Of a DNA stretch of 23,034 nucleotides, positions 1 to 5,971 are shown piece by piece. Each line of letters opens with the position of its first letter. The first letter of the stretch is position 1. The DNA is from a virus, in IMG/VR virus record IMGVR_UViG_3300028388_002556, positions 1-23,034 of that record; one strand, 5' to 3'. Position numbers and translations under genes: made by a program. The notes beneath the pieces are model-generated. The model worked only from the letters and a program-made list of their open reading frames with translations, did no database searches and was not told the DNA's origin.

Positions 1-584
1 TTAAAAGGAACGCCTAAAAACATATCAGCACTACGCTGATATAATTGACAATTTAATTTGCCGTTAATGACTCTAAACTGTGCAAGTGTGTGACAAGGTG
101 GAAGAGCCATTTGGTGAATTTCCGGAGCGTTCCATGCACTTAAAACAATTCTACGGCTATTAGCGTTTGTATTAATTTCGTCAATAATTTTTGCAATTTG
201 ATCAACGCCGCCGAAGTTACGCCACTGTTTGCCATACACAGGTCCTAGTGCCTTGATAGTATCAGTGTTAGTATAACCTAGTTCTTTACCTTGTGCGTTT
301 GCATTAGCAGTCCATATAGTGGTTTTATCTGAAAGGTTTTCCCTAGTATCGTCATACAAAATTTCTGCTAGTCTGCGTTCGTCAGTGCCGCCTTCTAAAA
401 ACCATAGTAATTCGCTTACTACACTTTTCCAAGCAAGACGTTTTGTAGTGACAGCAGGAAACCCTTTTGATAAGTCAAACCGCATCTGATATCCAAACAC
501 TGTGCGTGTACCCACACCAGTGCGGTCATTTACTTCTTCACCGTTTTTTAGAATATATTTAAGTGCATCAATATATTGTTTCAT
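1..584 (-). CDS. thyA: Thymidylate synthase ThyA, 3' end beyond the window
   Basis: Makes dTMP from dUMP using methylene-tetrahydrofolate, which DHFR (next gene upstream) regenerates. I translated it directly: it begins [12 protein letters not shown] at 584 and stays open to base 1, about 194 codons. Family signatures seen are RTGVGT near the N terminus, the block RLAWKSVVSELLWFLEGG, GPVYGKQWRNF, and the catalytic LPPCHT with Cys164. The last visible residues, MFLGVPF, match the conserved post-catalytic segment, so roughly the C-terminal quarter is missing only because the window ends. The ATG is supported by AAGGA seven bases upstream. It overlaps the DHFR stop by 17 bp, which suggests translational coupling. 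No intron is visible in this part, unlike the T4 td gene. Confidence 0.97.
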   Translation of the reverse strand, partial: MKQYIDALKYILKNGEEVNDRTGVGTRTVFGYQMRFDLSKGFPAVTTKRLAWKSVVSELLWFLEGGTDERRLAEILYDDTRENLSDKTTIWTANANAQGKELGYTNTDTIKALGPVYGKQWRNFGGVDQIAKIIDEINTNANSRRIVLSAWNAPEIHQMALPPCHTLAQFRVINGKLNCQLYQRSADMFLGVPF

Positions 585-1074
585 TAGGTTTCCTTTTCTT
601 CCAAATCTGAAATTCTACTTCTGGGTGACGTTCGATATAGTCTATTTCAAATAATGTTTCAATTTTTTTAATCGGCAAATGTGTATCACACTCATACTCG
701 CCAGGAATACGACTGATATAAAACTCATCAATAATCCCTAGTGTTTGCTCTATAATGTTAGGTCCGCCAATAATCCAAGTGATTAAACCTTTGTATTTTT
801 CTTCAACACTACGAACACCTTCAATAACATCACCGTTAATAAAGTCGTCTGCAAGTGGACAATTTTCAGGCTTACTGGTTACAACAACATTCTTGCGCCG
901 GGGCATAGGTTTGGGCATGTCTGGATCAAGATAAGTTGAGCTTCCCATTACTACTACATGTCCAACAGTATTATCTTTGAACCACTGGAAGTCTCGTTTT
1001 ACATGCGGCCAAGGCAGTGTACCCTTGTATCCTACACCGCCATTCTCATCACACGCTAGTATTGCTTTTATCAA
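568..1074 (-). CDS. folA: Dihydrofolate reductase
   Basis: NADPH-dependent reduction of dihydrofolate to tetrahydrofolate, needed to recycle the cofactor oxidised by ThyA; the T4 counterpart is frd. The 168 residues show the DHFR order: N-terminal strand with [19 protein letters not shown] with the probable catalytic acid Asp28 (E. coli Asp27 equivalent), [17 protein letters not shown], and the cofactor loop WIIGGPNI. The start is TTG at 1074, immediately overlapping the ferredoxin TGA. A clean AGGAG lies seven bases upstream, and the TTG-initiated protein begins exactly where the family begins. No in-frame ATG fits. The 3' end overlaps thyA by 17 bp, giving a compact dTMP cassette. Confidence 0.96.
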   Translation of the reverse strand: MIKAILACDENGGVGYKGTLPWPHVKRDFQWFKDNTVGHVVVMGSSTYLDPDMPKPMPRRKNVVVTSKPENCPLADDFINGDVIEGVRSVEEKYKGLITWIIGGPNIIEQTLGIIDEFYISRIPGEYECDTHLPIKKIETLFEIDYIERHPEVEFQIWKKRKPNETIY

Positions 1075-1418
1075 TCTCCGTCTCCTGCGTTAGGTGAAAA
1101 ATGTTCTTCAAACTTGTTAGGAACTCCATCCCATTCTGCTGCATCAGCAGGAGCATCTTTCTTTTGTGTAATTACTGGCCAAATTAAACTATACTCTCGA
1201 TTGATTTCTTCCCAGCGAACAGATTCCTCTGGGGACAAAGAATTATCTGGATAAATTGCACCAACAGGACATTCAGGTTCACAAACTCCGCAATCAATGC
1301 ATTCGTCTGGATTTATTACTAGAAAGTTCTCACCTTCATAGAAACAATCTACAGGACAAACTTCAACACAAGTAGTGTGTTTACATTTTACACAATTATC
1401 AGTAACTAGGTAGGTCAT
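1071..1418 (-). CDS. fdxA: 7Fe ferredoxin, FdxA type ([3Fe-4S][4Fe-4S])
   Basis: Small soluble electron carrier of 115 residues. The sequence follows the Azotobacter FdI/FdxA pattern closely: [27 protein letters not shown] and [14 protein letters not shown]. By family knowledge Cys9, Cys17 and Cys50 would hold the [3Fe-4S] cluster and Cys21, Cys40, Cys43 and Cys46 the [4Fe-4S] cluster; all are present. The C-terminal tail of about 60 residues ([21 protein letters not shown]) also matches bacterial FdxA, so the gene looks intact. I chose ATG 1418, preceded by GAGG, over the in-frame TTG at 1424. It overlaps DHFR by 4 bp and the 32-residue ORF by ATGA. Its electron partners are unknown. It differs from the plant-type 2Fe-2S ferredoxins carried by many cyanophages. 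Confidence 0.95.
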   Translation of the reverse strand: MTYLVTDNCVKCKHTTCVEVCPVDCFYEGENFLVINPDECIDCGVCEPECPVGAIYPDNSLSPEESVRWEEINREYSLIWPVITQKKDAPADAAEWDGVPNKFEEHFSPNAGDGD

Positions 1419-1513
1419 TGACAAAGATCCTCATATAAGATTGTGTATTGTCTGTGTTTGCTCATATCACGTTTGAATATCGGAACAAATTGTAATAATT
1501 TTTTAATAATCAT
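1415..1513 (-). CDS. Small ORF of 32 residues between clamp loader and ferredoxin
   Basis: Starts with ATG at 1513 that overlaps the clamp-loader TAA (TAATG) and ends in a TGA overlapping the ferredoxin ATG (ATGA). The product begins [17 protein letters not shown] and ends YEDLCQ; it is basic in the first half. It fills what would otherwise be the only non-coding gap in the operon, and coupling at both ends argues for real translation. In T4 the gp44 gene is followed by gene 62 (clamp-loader small subunit), but I see no gp62 similarity here. It could instead be a leader that couples ferredoxin translation to the clamp loader. Function unknown. Confidence 0.5.
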   Translation of the reverse strand: MIIKKLLQFVPIFKRDMSKHRQYTILYEDLCQ

Positions 1514-2316
1514 TATAACCTCGCCAGGCGAATAAGTACGGCCGCCAAATTAATTTCAGGATCAACTACTAGGGTGTGATCCACTAACCCTTGTTTAATA
1601 ATTAGCACTGCTTGATCTGGATCACTAAACAACTCGATATTATCATATAGCCAACGATAGATTTCTTCCATCTCCTCTGGACGAACAGTGCCGCATAGAA
1701 GTTTACGAGCATCTTGAATTTTTCCAGCCTTGAAAAGTTCAACCATGTCTAACTTCCAATCCTGTTCCCCACTATCCCCTTCGTGGGGGGCTAGCAACTG
1801 TCCGTCCTGCGAATTCATTTGTACCATGTTAATGCACTTGCGCAAGTCTGGATAGGTAGCCTTTACATAAGTGTCTAGTACATCTAGATCTGGTGTAATG
1901 CCTTCAGTAATAAGAATCTCTGCAACTCGAGCTGTAAACTCGGTTTGGTCAATTTTAGCAATGTGGAATCCTTGGCATCTGCTATGGATAGCTGGGATAA
2001 TCCTGTTAGGATAATTGCAAGTAAGAATAAAGCGAGCAGTCGTATGATACTCTTCCATGACCCCACGTAAAGCTGCCTGCGCATTAGGCGAAAGATAATC
2101 TGCCTCATCTAATAGCACCACCTTAAAATCACCAAATGGATTAAACAATAATTTTGCAAGTGTTGTCTTACCAATGCCTGCGTTACCACTAAACAACAAG
2201 TGTGGGATTGTTTTGTCTTTAATCCAAGTCTGCACTTGCGCTCGTTGTGCTTCGTCTCTAAACACATAACCGCTTACTGTTTTAGGACGGTATTTTTCTA
2301 CCCAAAGTTCTTTCAT
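1513..2316 (-). CDS. 44: Clamp-loader ATPase large subunit (gp44/RFC-like), internally shortened
   Basis: AAA+ ATPase that loads the sliding clamp (gp45) for the phage replisome. Of 267 residues: LWVEKYRPKT at the N terminus, Walker A GNAGIGKTT (44-52), Walker B VVLLDEAD (66-73), sensor-1 TCN (99-101), the SRC arginine-finger motif (112-114) and a helical collar domain to the end. Only about 18 residues separate GKTT from DEAD; in T4 gp44 and RFC subunits the gap is about 55-60 residues. The junction reads FNPFGDF (about 2134-2148) and stays in frame, so about 40 residues are missing from the ATPase core. The rest is intact. ATG 2316 overlaps the exonuclease stop as TAATG. The protein may be a deletion variant, non-functional, or an assembly error. 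Confidence 0.88.
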   Translation of the reverse strand: MKELWVEKYRPKTVSGYVFRDEAQRAQVQTWIKDKTIPHLLFSGNAGIGKTTLAKLLFNPFGDFKVVLLDEADYLSPNAQAALRGVMEEYHTTARFILTCNYPNRIIPAIHSRCQGFHIAKIDQTEFTARVAEILITEGITPDLDVLDTYVKATYPDLRKCINMVQMNSQDGQLLAPHEGDSGEQDWKLDMVELFKAGKIQDARKLLCGTVRPEEMEEIYRWLYDNIELFSDPDQAVLIIKQGLVDHTLVVDPEINLAAVLIRLARL

Positions 2317-2861
2317 TATCGTGCCTTTACTCCAAAATGTTTATATGACTGCTGTACACATTTAGCCTGATAGTAACAGTCTGCTAATGCGTTGTGAAGA
2401 CTTTCTTGTATTGATTTACGAGGATCGCTTGGCATCATCGCAAACAGTGTTCTACTGTCGCGTATCTGCCAATAGTTCCACGGCACAGGTTTTTCTGCTG
2501 CCTTGTATAAGCTTTGTAATATAACAAAGTCAAACGTAGGACCTTGACACCAAACATAATCTAAACCTACACACCATTTGTTTAGTTGTCGTAGCATTTC
2601 CTGAACAGTGACACGATCTTGATGATCGCCGAATGCTTCGTCTTGGATTTCTTGAGGCTGTTTTGCCCACCATGCAAGTGTGTTGTCGTCAATACTACGC
2701 CCATACTGTTCAGACTGTTCTTCTACATCGCCACGCAAATACAAGGGACTATGAGGTTCTGCATCTGTAAATGGATCAAATTTGATTGCACCTAGAGTCA
2801 TAACAACACTGTCTGGCTCAACGCCAAGTGTTTCTAAATCAATCATTCCGTGTGTAGCCAA
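2316..2861 (-). CDS. DEDDh 3'-5' exonuclease (RNase T / Rv2179c-like, DexA-type)
   Basis: Predicted two-metal 3'-5' exonuclease of 181 residues, likely acting on phage or host nucleic acid in replication or repair. All five DEDDh residues are visible: Asp8 and Glu10 in MIDLETLG, Asp111 in GPTFDFVIL, His156 and Asp161 in HNALADCYY. Motif spacing and size fit the Rv2179c-like group, common in phages; T4 DexA is a longer relative. The start is TTG at 2861: AGGAG lies seven bases upstream, whereas the first ATG (2846) would be 22 bases from it. It is the first gene after the sigma-70 promoter at 2889-2917 and its TAA overlaps the clamp-loader ATG. Confidence 0.9.
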   Translation of the reverse strand: MATHGMIDLETLGVEPDSVVMTLGAIKFDPFTDAEPHSPLYLRGDVEEQSEQYGRSIDDNTLAWWAKQPQEIQDEAFGDHQDRVTVQEMLRQLNKWCVGLDYVWCQGPTFDFVILQSLYKAAEKPVPWNYWQIRDSRTLFAMMPSDPRKSIQESLHNALADCYYQAKCVQQSYKHFGVKAR

Positions 2862-2876
2862 AAGAAAACTCCTAGT

Positions 2877-2884
2877 AATTTATA
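2877..2884 (-). promoter_or_regulatory. Possible late-promoter-like box TATAAATT
   Basis: TATAAATT on the minus strand, one base from the T4 late consensus TATAAATA, lies just downstream of the sigma-70 -10 box and before the exonuclease Shine-Dalgarno sequence. The identical octamer precedes the gene at 4276-4584. It could give the operon a second, later promoter. AT-rich sequence makes chance likely. Confidence 0.3.
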
Positions 2885-2888
2885 ATAC

Positions 2889-2917
2889 ATTATAGCGTAT
2901 AAACTGCTAGGAGTCAA
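2889..2917 (-). promoter_or_regulatory. Near-consensus sigma-70 promoter for the exonuclease-to-thyA operon
   Basis: On the minus strand TTGACT (2917-2912) is followed after exactly 17 bp by TATAAT (2894-2889). Transcription would begin near 2882, about 20 bases before the TTG start of the exonuclease. This is one of only two longer intergenic gaps on this strand and it has no coding content. It implies early transcription by unmodified host polymerase. An 8-bp inverted repeat (ACTCCTAG at 2868-2875, CTAGGAGT at 2907-2914) flanks the -10 box; one arm overlaps the Shine-Dalgarno sequence. Confidence 0.75.
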
Positions 2918-2928
2918 GTGTTTTTTAA

Positions 2929-3612
2929 TTATTCGCGGTTACCTAGTAAACTTAATAACATTTGGAACATGTTAATAAAGTTTAGGTATAGGCTAATTGC
3001 CGTAGTTATAGCAAACTTGGCAAGTTCTTCTGTGCCTAAACGTCCACTTAAAAATGTAGTCTTTGCGTGTTGCGTATCGTATGCAGTTAAACCTGTAAAG
3101 ATAAGAACACCTAATATACTAATAGTAAACATCATAGCACTGCTTTGTAAAAAGATATTTACAATGCTTGCAATAATGATACCAATCAATCCAACCAGCA
3201 GGAAACTTCCCCAACTGCTTAAATCTTTATTAGTTGTGTATCCATATAGACTAGCACTTGCAAAGGTAGCCGCTGTGATAAAAAAAACTTGTGCAATACT
3301 TATTGCAGTATATACAGCAAAGATTGTACTCATACTTATGCCCATTACGGCAGTAAAGATTAAGTAGAACGTTCGTGTTGCTTCAAAGCCCCAATTGCGT
3401 CCTGCAAAATTCCAGTAAAGAATCATGCCCAATGGAGCAAATACAGCAACCCACATAAGTGAGCCCATAGCAAACATCAATCCGCTTGCATATGTAAAGT
3501 ATGCAACTACACCTGTCATACCTAAACCTAGTGCGGTGTAGTTGTATAATGCCAGCATAAACTGCCGCAGATATTTATCGTATGGTATACGTTCTTGTGT
3601 TATTGTGTTCAT
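2929..3612 (-). CDS. Bax inhibitor-1 (YbhL/YetJ/YccA) family membrane protein
   Basis: Integral membrane protein of 227 residues with about seven hydrophobic segments (roughly 18-42, 45-70, 78-100, 104-125, 133-155, 159-181, 197-223). The family signature GLTAYDTQ sits at 174-181, and the ending LLGNRE resembles bacterial YbhL. Family members are calcium-leak channels or, for E. coli YccA, inhibitors of the FtsH protease. The position that is Asp in the second half of the aspartyl pair in YetJ-like proteins appears to be Asn211 (LYLNFINMF). The ATG at 3612 follows GGAG and begins one base after the MazG-like stop. A host-membrane or FtsH-modulating role during infection is inference. Confidence 0.88.
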   Translation of the reverse strand: MNTITQERIPYDKYLRQFMLALYNYTALGLGMTGVVAYFTYASGLMFAMGSLMWVAVFAPLGMILYWNFAGRNWGFEATRTFYLIFTAVMGISMSTIFAVYTAISIAQVFFITAATFASASLYGYTTNKDLSSWGSFLLVGLIGIIIASIVNIFLQSSAMMFTISILGVLIFTGLTAYDTQHAKTTFLSGRLGTEELAKFAITTAISLYLNFINMFQMLLSLLGNRE

Positions 3613-3613
3613 T

Positions 3614-3973
3614 TTACTCTCCTACAAATTGTTCTAGGTTCGGAGGCACCCAGTCCGGACCTTTGAGTACTTTTCCATCTTCACGCTTGCGTACTTTGCC
3701 TGTAGTTTGATCAATCTTGGCAAAGTTCGTGTCCATTACTTCTCTCCAAGCCGCTTCACCATCCCAGCCTGCTGCTCTAATAGCACCCATAGTAACAACT
3801 AGAATATCTACTAGTGCGTCGAGTTGCTCTACCTTGTCGTTTGCTGCCACAGCTTCTACTAGCTCTGCTACTTCTTCGTCGATAAGCGACAAGTACATCT
3901 TGTAGTTTGCTTCACTAGGTTCTTGGTCACATGCTGTTTGAAATGTGTCTATTTCCTTAAATGGATTAGTCAT
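3614..3973 (-). CDS. MazG-like nucleotide pyrophosphohydrolase
   Basis: Small all-alpha NTP pyrophosphohydrolase of about 119 residues, in the MazG / phosphoribosyl-ATP pyrophosphohydrolase-like superfamily. Metal-binding acids are visible: E33 and E34 with E37 in the DEEVAELVEA helix, then ExxD (E49, D52) and D56 in EQLDALVDILV. The C-terminal block NFAKIDQTTGKVRKREDGK and GPDWVPPNL is typical of the phage subgroup. In marine phages such enzymes are thought to alter nucleotide pools or alarmones; the substrate here is unknown. I prefer ATG 3973, five bases after GAGG, over the GTG at 3979 that overlaps it. It sits between the co-chaperonin and the BI-1 gene with gaps of a few bases. Confidence 0.9.
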   Translation of the reverse strand: MTNPFKEIDTFQTACDQEPSEANYKMYLSLIDEEVAELVEAVAANDKVEQLDALVDILVVTMGAIRAAGWDGEAAWREVMDTNFAKIDQTTGKVRKREDGKVLKGPDWVPPNLEQFVGE

Positions 3974-3982
3974 TGCCACCTC

Positions 3983-4384
3983 TTAAACAAATGCGGACGG
4001 ATCGATAGTAGCATGCTCACCATCGTTGTATTCTGCACCGATTCGAACACCAGATGGTTTCTCGTCCGAATAAGCTAAAATGCTTTCTGCTTCTACCATC
4101 CTGATTTCAAATTTACCATTTTCGTTTTCGATTTCTACACTACGAGTCCAGCGACCGTGTTCAACTAATACCCATTGGCCAATTGTATAGTCATCTTTGT
4201 TGTCGGAACCTTTAGCATAAACTTTACCCCATCTTGGATAGATGCCACGGGTAGTTCCATCGTCATTCCTTATAATTAGTCCGCTGGCAGTTTTTTGCTC
4301 ACCGAAATACATGTCTGTAACAAGCACCCTGTTGCCAATGGCTCTAATATTTCCTTTAATAGTTTTAGCGAAGTTTTGTGCCAT
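3983..4384 (-). CDS. GroES-like co-chaperonin (gp31 analogue)
   Basis: Predicted lid for the host GroEL, replacing GroES during capsid folding as T4 gp31 does. The 133-residue protein has the GroES beta-barrel order: GNRVLVTD at about 17-24, a mobile-loop-like stretch TASGLIIRNDDGTTRG (the hydrophobic LII would contact GroEL), WGKVYAKG, then IGQWVLVEHGRWT and an IRMVEAESILAY strand. It is longer than GroES (about 97) and T4 gp31 (111) because of a C-terminal tail rich in Asp, Glu and Gly. ATG 4384 follows GAGG. The preceding gene in its current frame runs 109 bp into this one. Confidence 0.85.
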   Translation of the reverse strand: MAQNFAKTIKGNIRAIGNRVLVTDMYFGEQKTASGLIIRNDDGTTRGIYPRWGKVYAKGSDNKDDYTIGQWVLVEHGRWTRSVEIENENGKFEIRMVEAESILAYSDEKPSGVRIGAEYNDGEHATIDPSAFV

Positions 4385-4584
4385 ATTATCCTCGTTTTAC
4401 AAAATTGCCGTTCTTCTTTTGGTCGGACAATTTTACCACCAGGGCCTAATTCGTCGCCACGTGCATTAACTTTTGCATTACCAACTGCCGGTGTTAGTTC
4501 ATTACGCTGACGTAACAAATCCATGTCCACAGTTTTACCTTGCATAGTTCTATAGACTTTACGTCCTGTCTGTTTCATTGGCAT
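4276..4584 (-). CDS. Small conserved-type phage protein with run-on 3' end
   Basis: ATG 4584 has a perfect AGGAGG seven bases upstream. The first 60 residues (MPMKQTGRKVYRTMQGKTVD, then a block with NELTPAVGNAKVNARGDELG, then GPGGKIVRPKEE) resemble a short hypothetical protein I recall from T4-like marine phages; its function is unknown. After RPKEE the frame continues 109 bp into the GroES-like gene with Cys-, Leu- and Lys-rich sequence that looks non-coding. In the +1 frame the reading would end NGNFVKRG and stop at 4386-4388, two bases before the GroES ATG, giving about 65 residues. I therefore suspect one extra base near 4410-4430. The in-frame ATG at 4635 lies inside the previous gene and is not used. 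Confidence 0.65.
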   Translation of the reverse strand: MPMKQTGRKVYRTMQGKTVDMDLLRQRNELTPAVGNAKVNARGDELGPGGKIVRPKEERQFCKTRIIWHKTSLKLLKEILEPLATGCLLQTCISVSKKLPAD

Positions 4585-4598
4585 AATAATACCTCCTA

Positions 4599-4606
4599 AA
4601 TTTATA
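4599..4606 (-). promoter_or_regulatory. Possible late-promoter-like box TATAAATT
   Basis: TATAAATT on the minus strand, about 14 bases before the ATG at 4584 and immediately before AGGAGG. One mismatch from the T4 late box. It overlaps the start of a 29-bp gap. Weak alone; noted because the same octamer occurs before the exonuclease. Confidence 0.3.
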
Positions 4607-4613
4607 TGTATAC

Positions 4614-5168
4614 TTATCTCAAGAACTCTCTCCAATCCAGGTCATATTGGATTGAATTAATTCTATGTACACCTATCAAATATAATACATAACTTGCTAC
4701 ACTTGATCCACGTCCTACCCCCCACACAATATTATTCTCACGCATGTAGTCTACAAGATAGATCATATAACGTAGCAAGTTCATCATCCCACGCTTTTTA
4801 AATTCTTGTAATTCTTCGTATGCTCTATCCCATTCGGGTGTAGTTTCAATATGGAAATCTTCGCATTGTAGTTCTTCCATAAGTTTTGCTGCTATCCATT
4901 CTTCCACAGCAAGTGACTTGTATTCATCAGGCATAAACCATTCACCTTGACATACACCGTCAAAAGTCTTTTGATCTACATCTAAGGGAATATACTTTTG
5001 TAGTTTGTCTAGACCCTGTTCTTCCATAGCGGTATTGAACTTGTCTACATCGTCGTCGGCATCACACAATACCACATGTACTTTGTCCGCATGACCACTA
5101 TAGATCATATCGATAAGATCGCGATTAGAGAATCGTGGAATACCTAGTTCATCTGTTTTCATAAGCAT
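4614..5168 (-). CDS. Orphan fragment of a bacterial DNA polymerase III alpha-like protein
   Basis: A 184-residue protein whose last 65 residues match the segment of DnaE/PolC-family polymerases just before the catalytic aspartates: EELQEFKKRG, LLRYMIYLVDYMRENNIVWG, GVGRGSSVASYVLYLIG (GRGSS at 152-156, the nucleotide-binding GRG-S motif of the palm), then DLDWREFLR. In DnaE this is followed by the PDxDxDF active site; here TAA comes at that point, so it cannot be a polymerase alone. The N-terminal 110 residues (FSNRDLIDMIYSG, HVVLCDADDD, EWFMPDEYKSLAVEEW) are acidic and partly resemble the region between PHP and palm. No Shine-Dalgarno sequence is evident; ATG 5168 or 5162 could be used. It may be a decoy, regulator or remnant. 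Confidence 0.7.
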   Translation of the reverse strand: MLMKTDELGIPRFSNRDLIDMIYSGHADKVHVVLCDADDDVDKFNTAMEEQGLDKLQKYIPLDVDQKTFDGVCQGEWFMPDEYKSLAVEEWIAAKLMEELQCEDFHIETTPEWDRAYEELQEFKKRGMMNLLRYMIYLVDYMRENNIVWGVGRGSSVASYVLYLIGVHRINSIQYDLDWREFLR

Positions 5169-5177
5169 GTGTATAGT

Positions 5178-5414
5178 TTAATTGATATTGATTAAATTGT
5201 CAAGACCGTTATCGCCGTTTTGTTCTTGCATTTTTAATTTTTGTTTTGCTTGTCTGGATTGCATTTCTTGTTTATACATTTCTAGTATAGTGCTAATTTG
5301 TTGTTGCAATTGTGGGTTACGACTGATAAAATATTTTCGAGACAATTCTGAAATCTTATTTTCTATCTCCGAATCTGTAATTGTATCGAAACTATCTACA
5401 AGTGGATTAAACAT
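5178..5414 (-). CDS. Small helical phage protein, function unknown
   Basis: 78 residues starting MFNPLVDSFDTITDSEIENK at ATG 5414, which overlaps the stop of the next gene as TAATG. The body is predicted helical (ENKISELSRKYFISRNPQLQ, then QQISTILEMYKQEMQSRQAK) with a Gln/Lys-rich, probably coiled-coil, second half and an acidic Asn-rich tail. I recall similar short proteins near structural genes in T4-like marine phages, but assign no function. It is followed after nine bases by the DnaE-like fragment. Confidence 0.75.
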   Translation of the reverse strand: MFNPLVDSFDTITDSEIENKISELSRKYFISRNPQLQQQISTILEMYKQEMQSRQAKQKLKMQEQNGDNGLDNLININ

Positions 5415-5971
5415 TAACTAAAAGACCCGTGTGTTTGTCTGAACACTGTCAGCCCCCCGTTGATTGTCCAAAAATCTACCATGATAGGATTTGTCTGACT
5501 AATAACTGTAAATGTACCAGGCCAGTCTGCATGGTCTTTAAACTCGCCGCCACCACTAGCTGCAAAAGTAATTTCTCTACTAGATCCATCTGACGTAATT
5601 TGTAAACGCAATCGACTCATCTTTCCTGCTTCTGCCCAGTCCGATAATGTAAGTGTTACATCAGCACCTACTTGTACAGTTTGATAGTGTCCGTTAGCAA
5701 AACTTATGTTTTGACTTGCAGTAATATTTCCTGTGGCGTAAACAGTTTCTGTGGTTGCTTGGAAGTCTGCTTCTTGTATTTTATTACCATTGAAATCATT
5801 ATCTGCATTTAGTTTAGCGGTATTATCTTGTAAATCTGTAATCTCGCCTTTTGCCGTGGCAAGACTGTTTTTTATAACGCTAAAATTATCACGGAATCCT
5901 TGACTGTCGTTGTCAATTCCTGCAACTGGATATTCTGCATCTATGTCTGTTGAATTTATATTACTGGCCAT
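5414..5971 (-). CDS. Virion structural protein, probably fibre or baseplate associated
   Basis: 185 residues, last gene of the late structural module. The N terminus (AGIDNDSQGFRDNFSVIKNS) is a version of the ND-GxR-F--(V/I)---N motif that opens the 245- and 2987-residue fibre proteins, so it probably docks on the same baseplate partner. A short helical linker (TAKGEITDLQDNTAKLN) follows, then a beta-rich C-terminal domain (VQVGADVTLTLSDWAEAGKM, RLRLQITSDG, FWTINGGLTVFRQTHG). A GATAAATA late promoter lies 21-28 bp upstream, with GGAG before the ATG. No enzymatic motif and no cysteine. Confidence 0.75.
   Translation of the reverse strand: MASNINSTDIDAEYPVAGIDNDSQGFRDNFSVIKNSLATAKGEITDLQDNTAKLNADNDFNGNKIQEADFQATTETVYATGNITASQNISFANGHYQTVQVGADVTLTLSDWAEAGKMSRLRLQITSDGSSREITFAASGGGEFKDHADWPGTFTVISQTNPIMVDFWTINGGLTVFRQTHGSFS

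Noticed and set aside
2134-2148. Intein or intron scar in the clamp loader
   Set aside because: Sequence is missing rather than inserted, and no intein, homing-endonuclease or group I core sequence is seen nearby.
2868-2914. Inverted repeat as a transcription terminator for the BI-1 gene
   Set aside because: Loop of 31 bases, short stem and no T tract after it; the region is better explained by a promoter and Shine-Dalgarno sequence.
2918-3367. Long plus-strand open frame opposite the BI-1 gene, and similar plus-strand frames opposite the fibre genes (for example 6152-6790, 9029-9379, 13294-13599)
   Set aside because: Composition is that of antisense shadows of hydrophobic or Ser/Thr-rich coding sequence; no Shine-Dalgarno sequences, no family motifs, and each lies fully within a well supported gene.
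3572-3579. GATAAATA on the minus strand inside the BI-1 gene
   Set aside because: It encodes Asp-Lys-Tyr near the N terminus of the protein and has no gene start at the right distance downstream, so chance in coding sequence is the simpler explanation.
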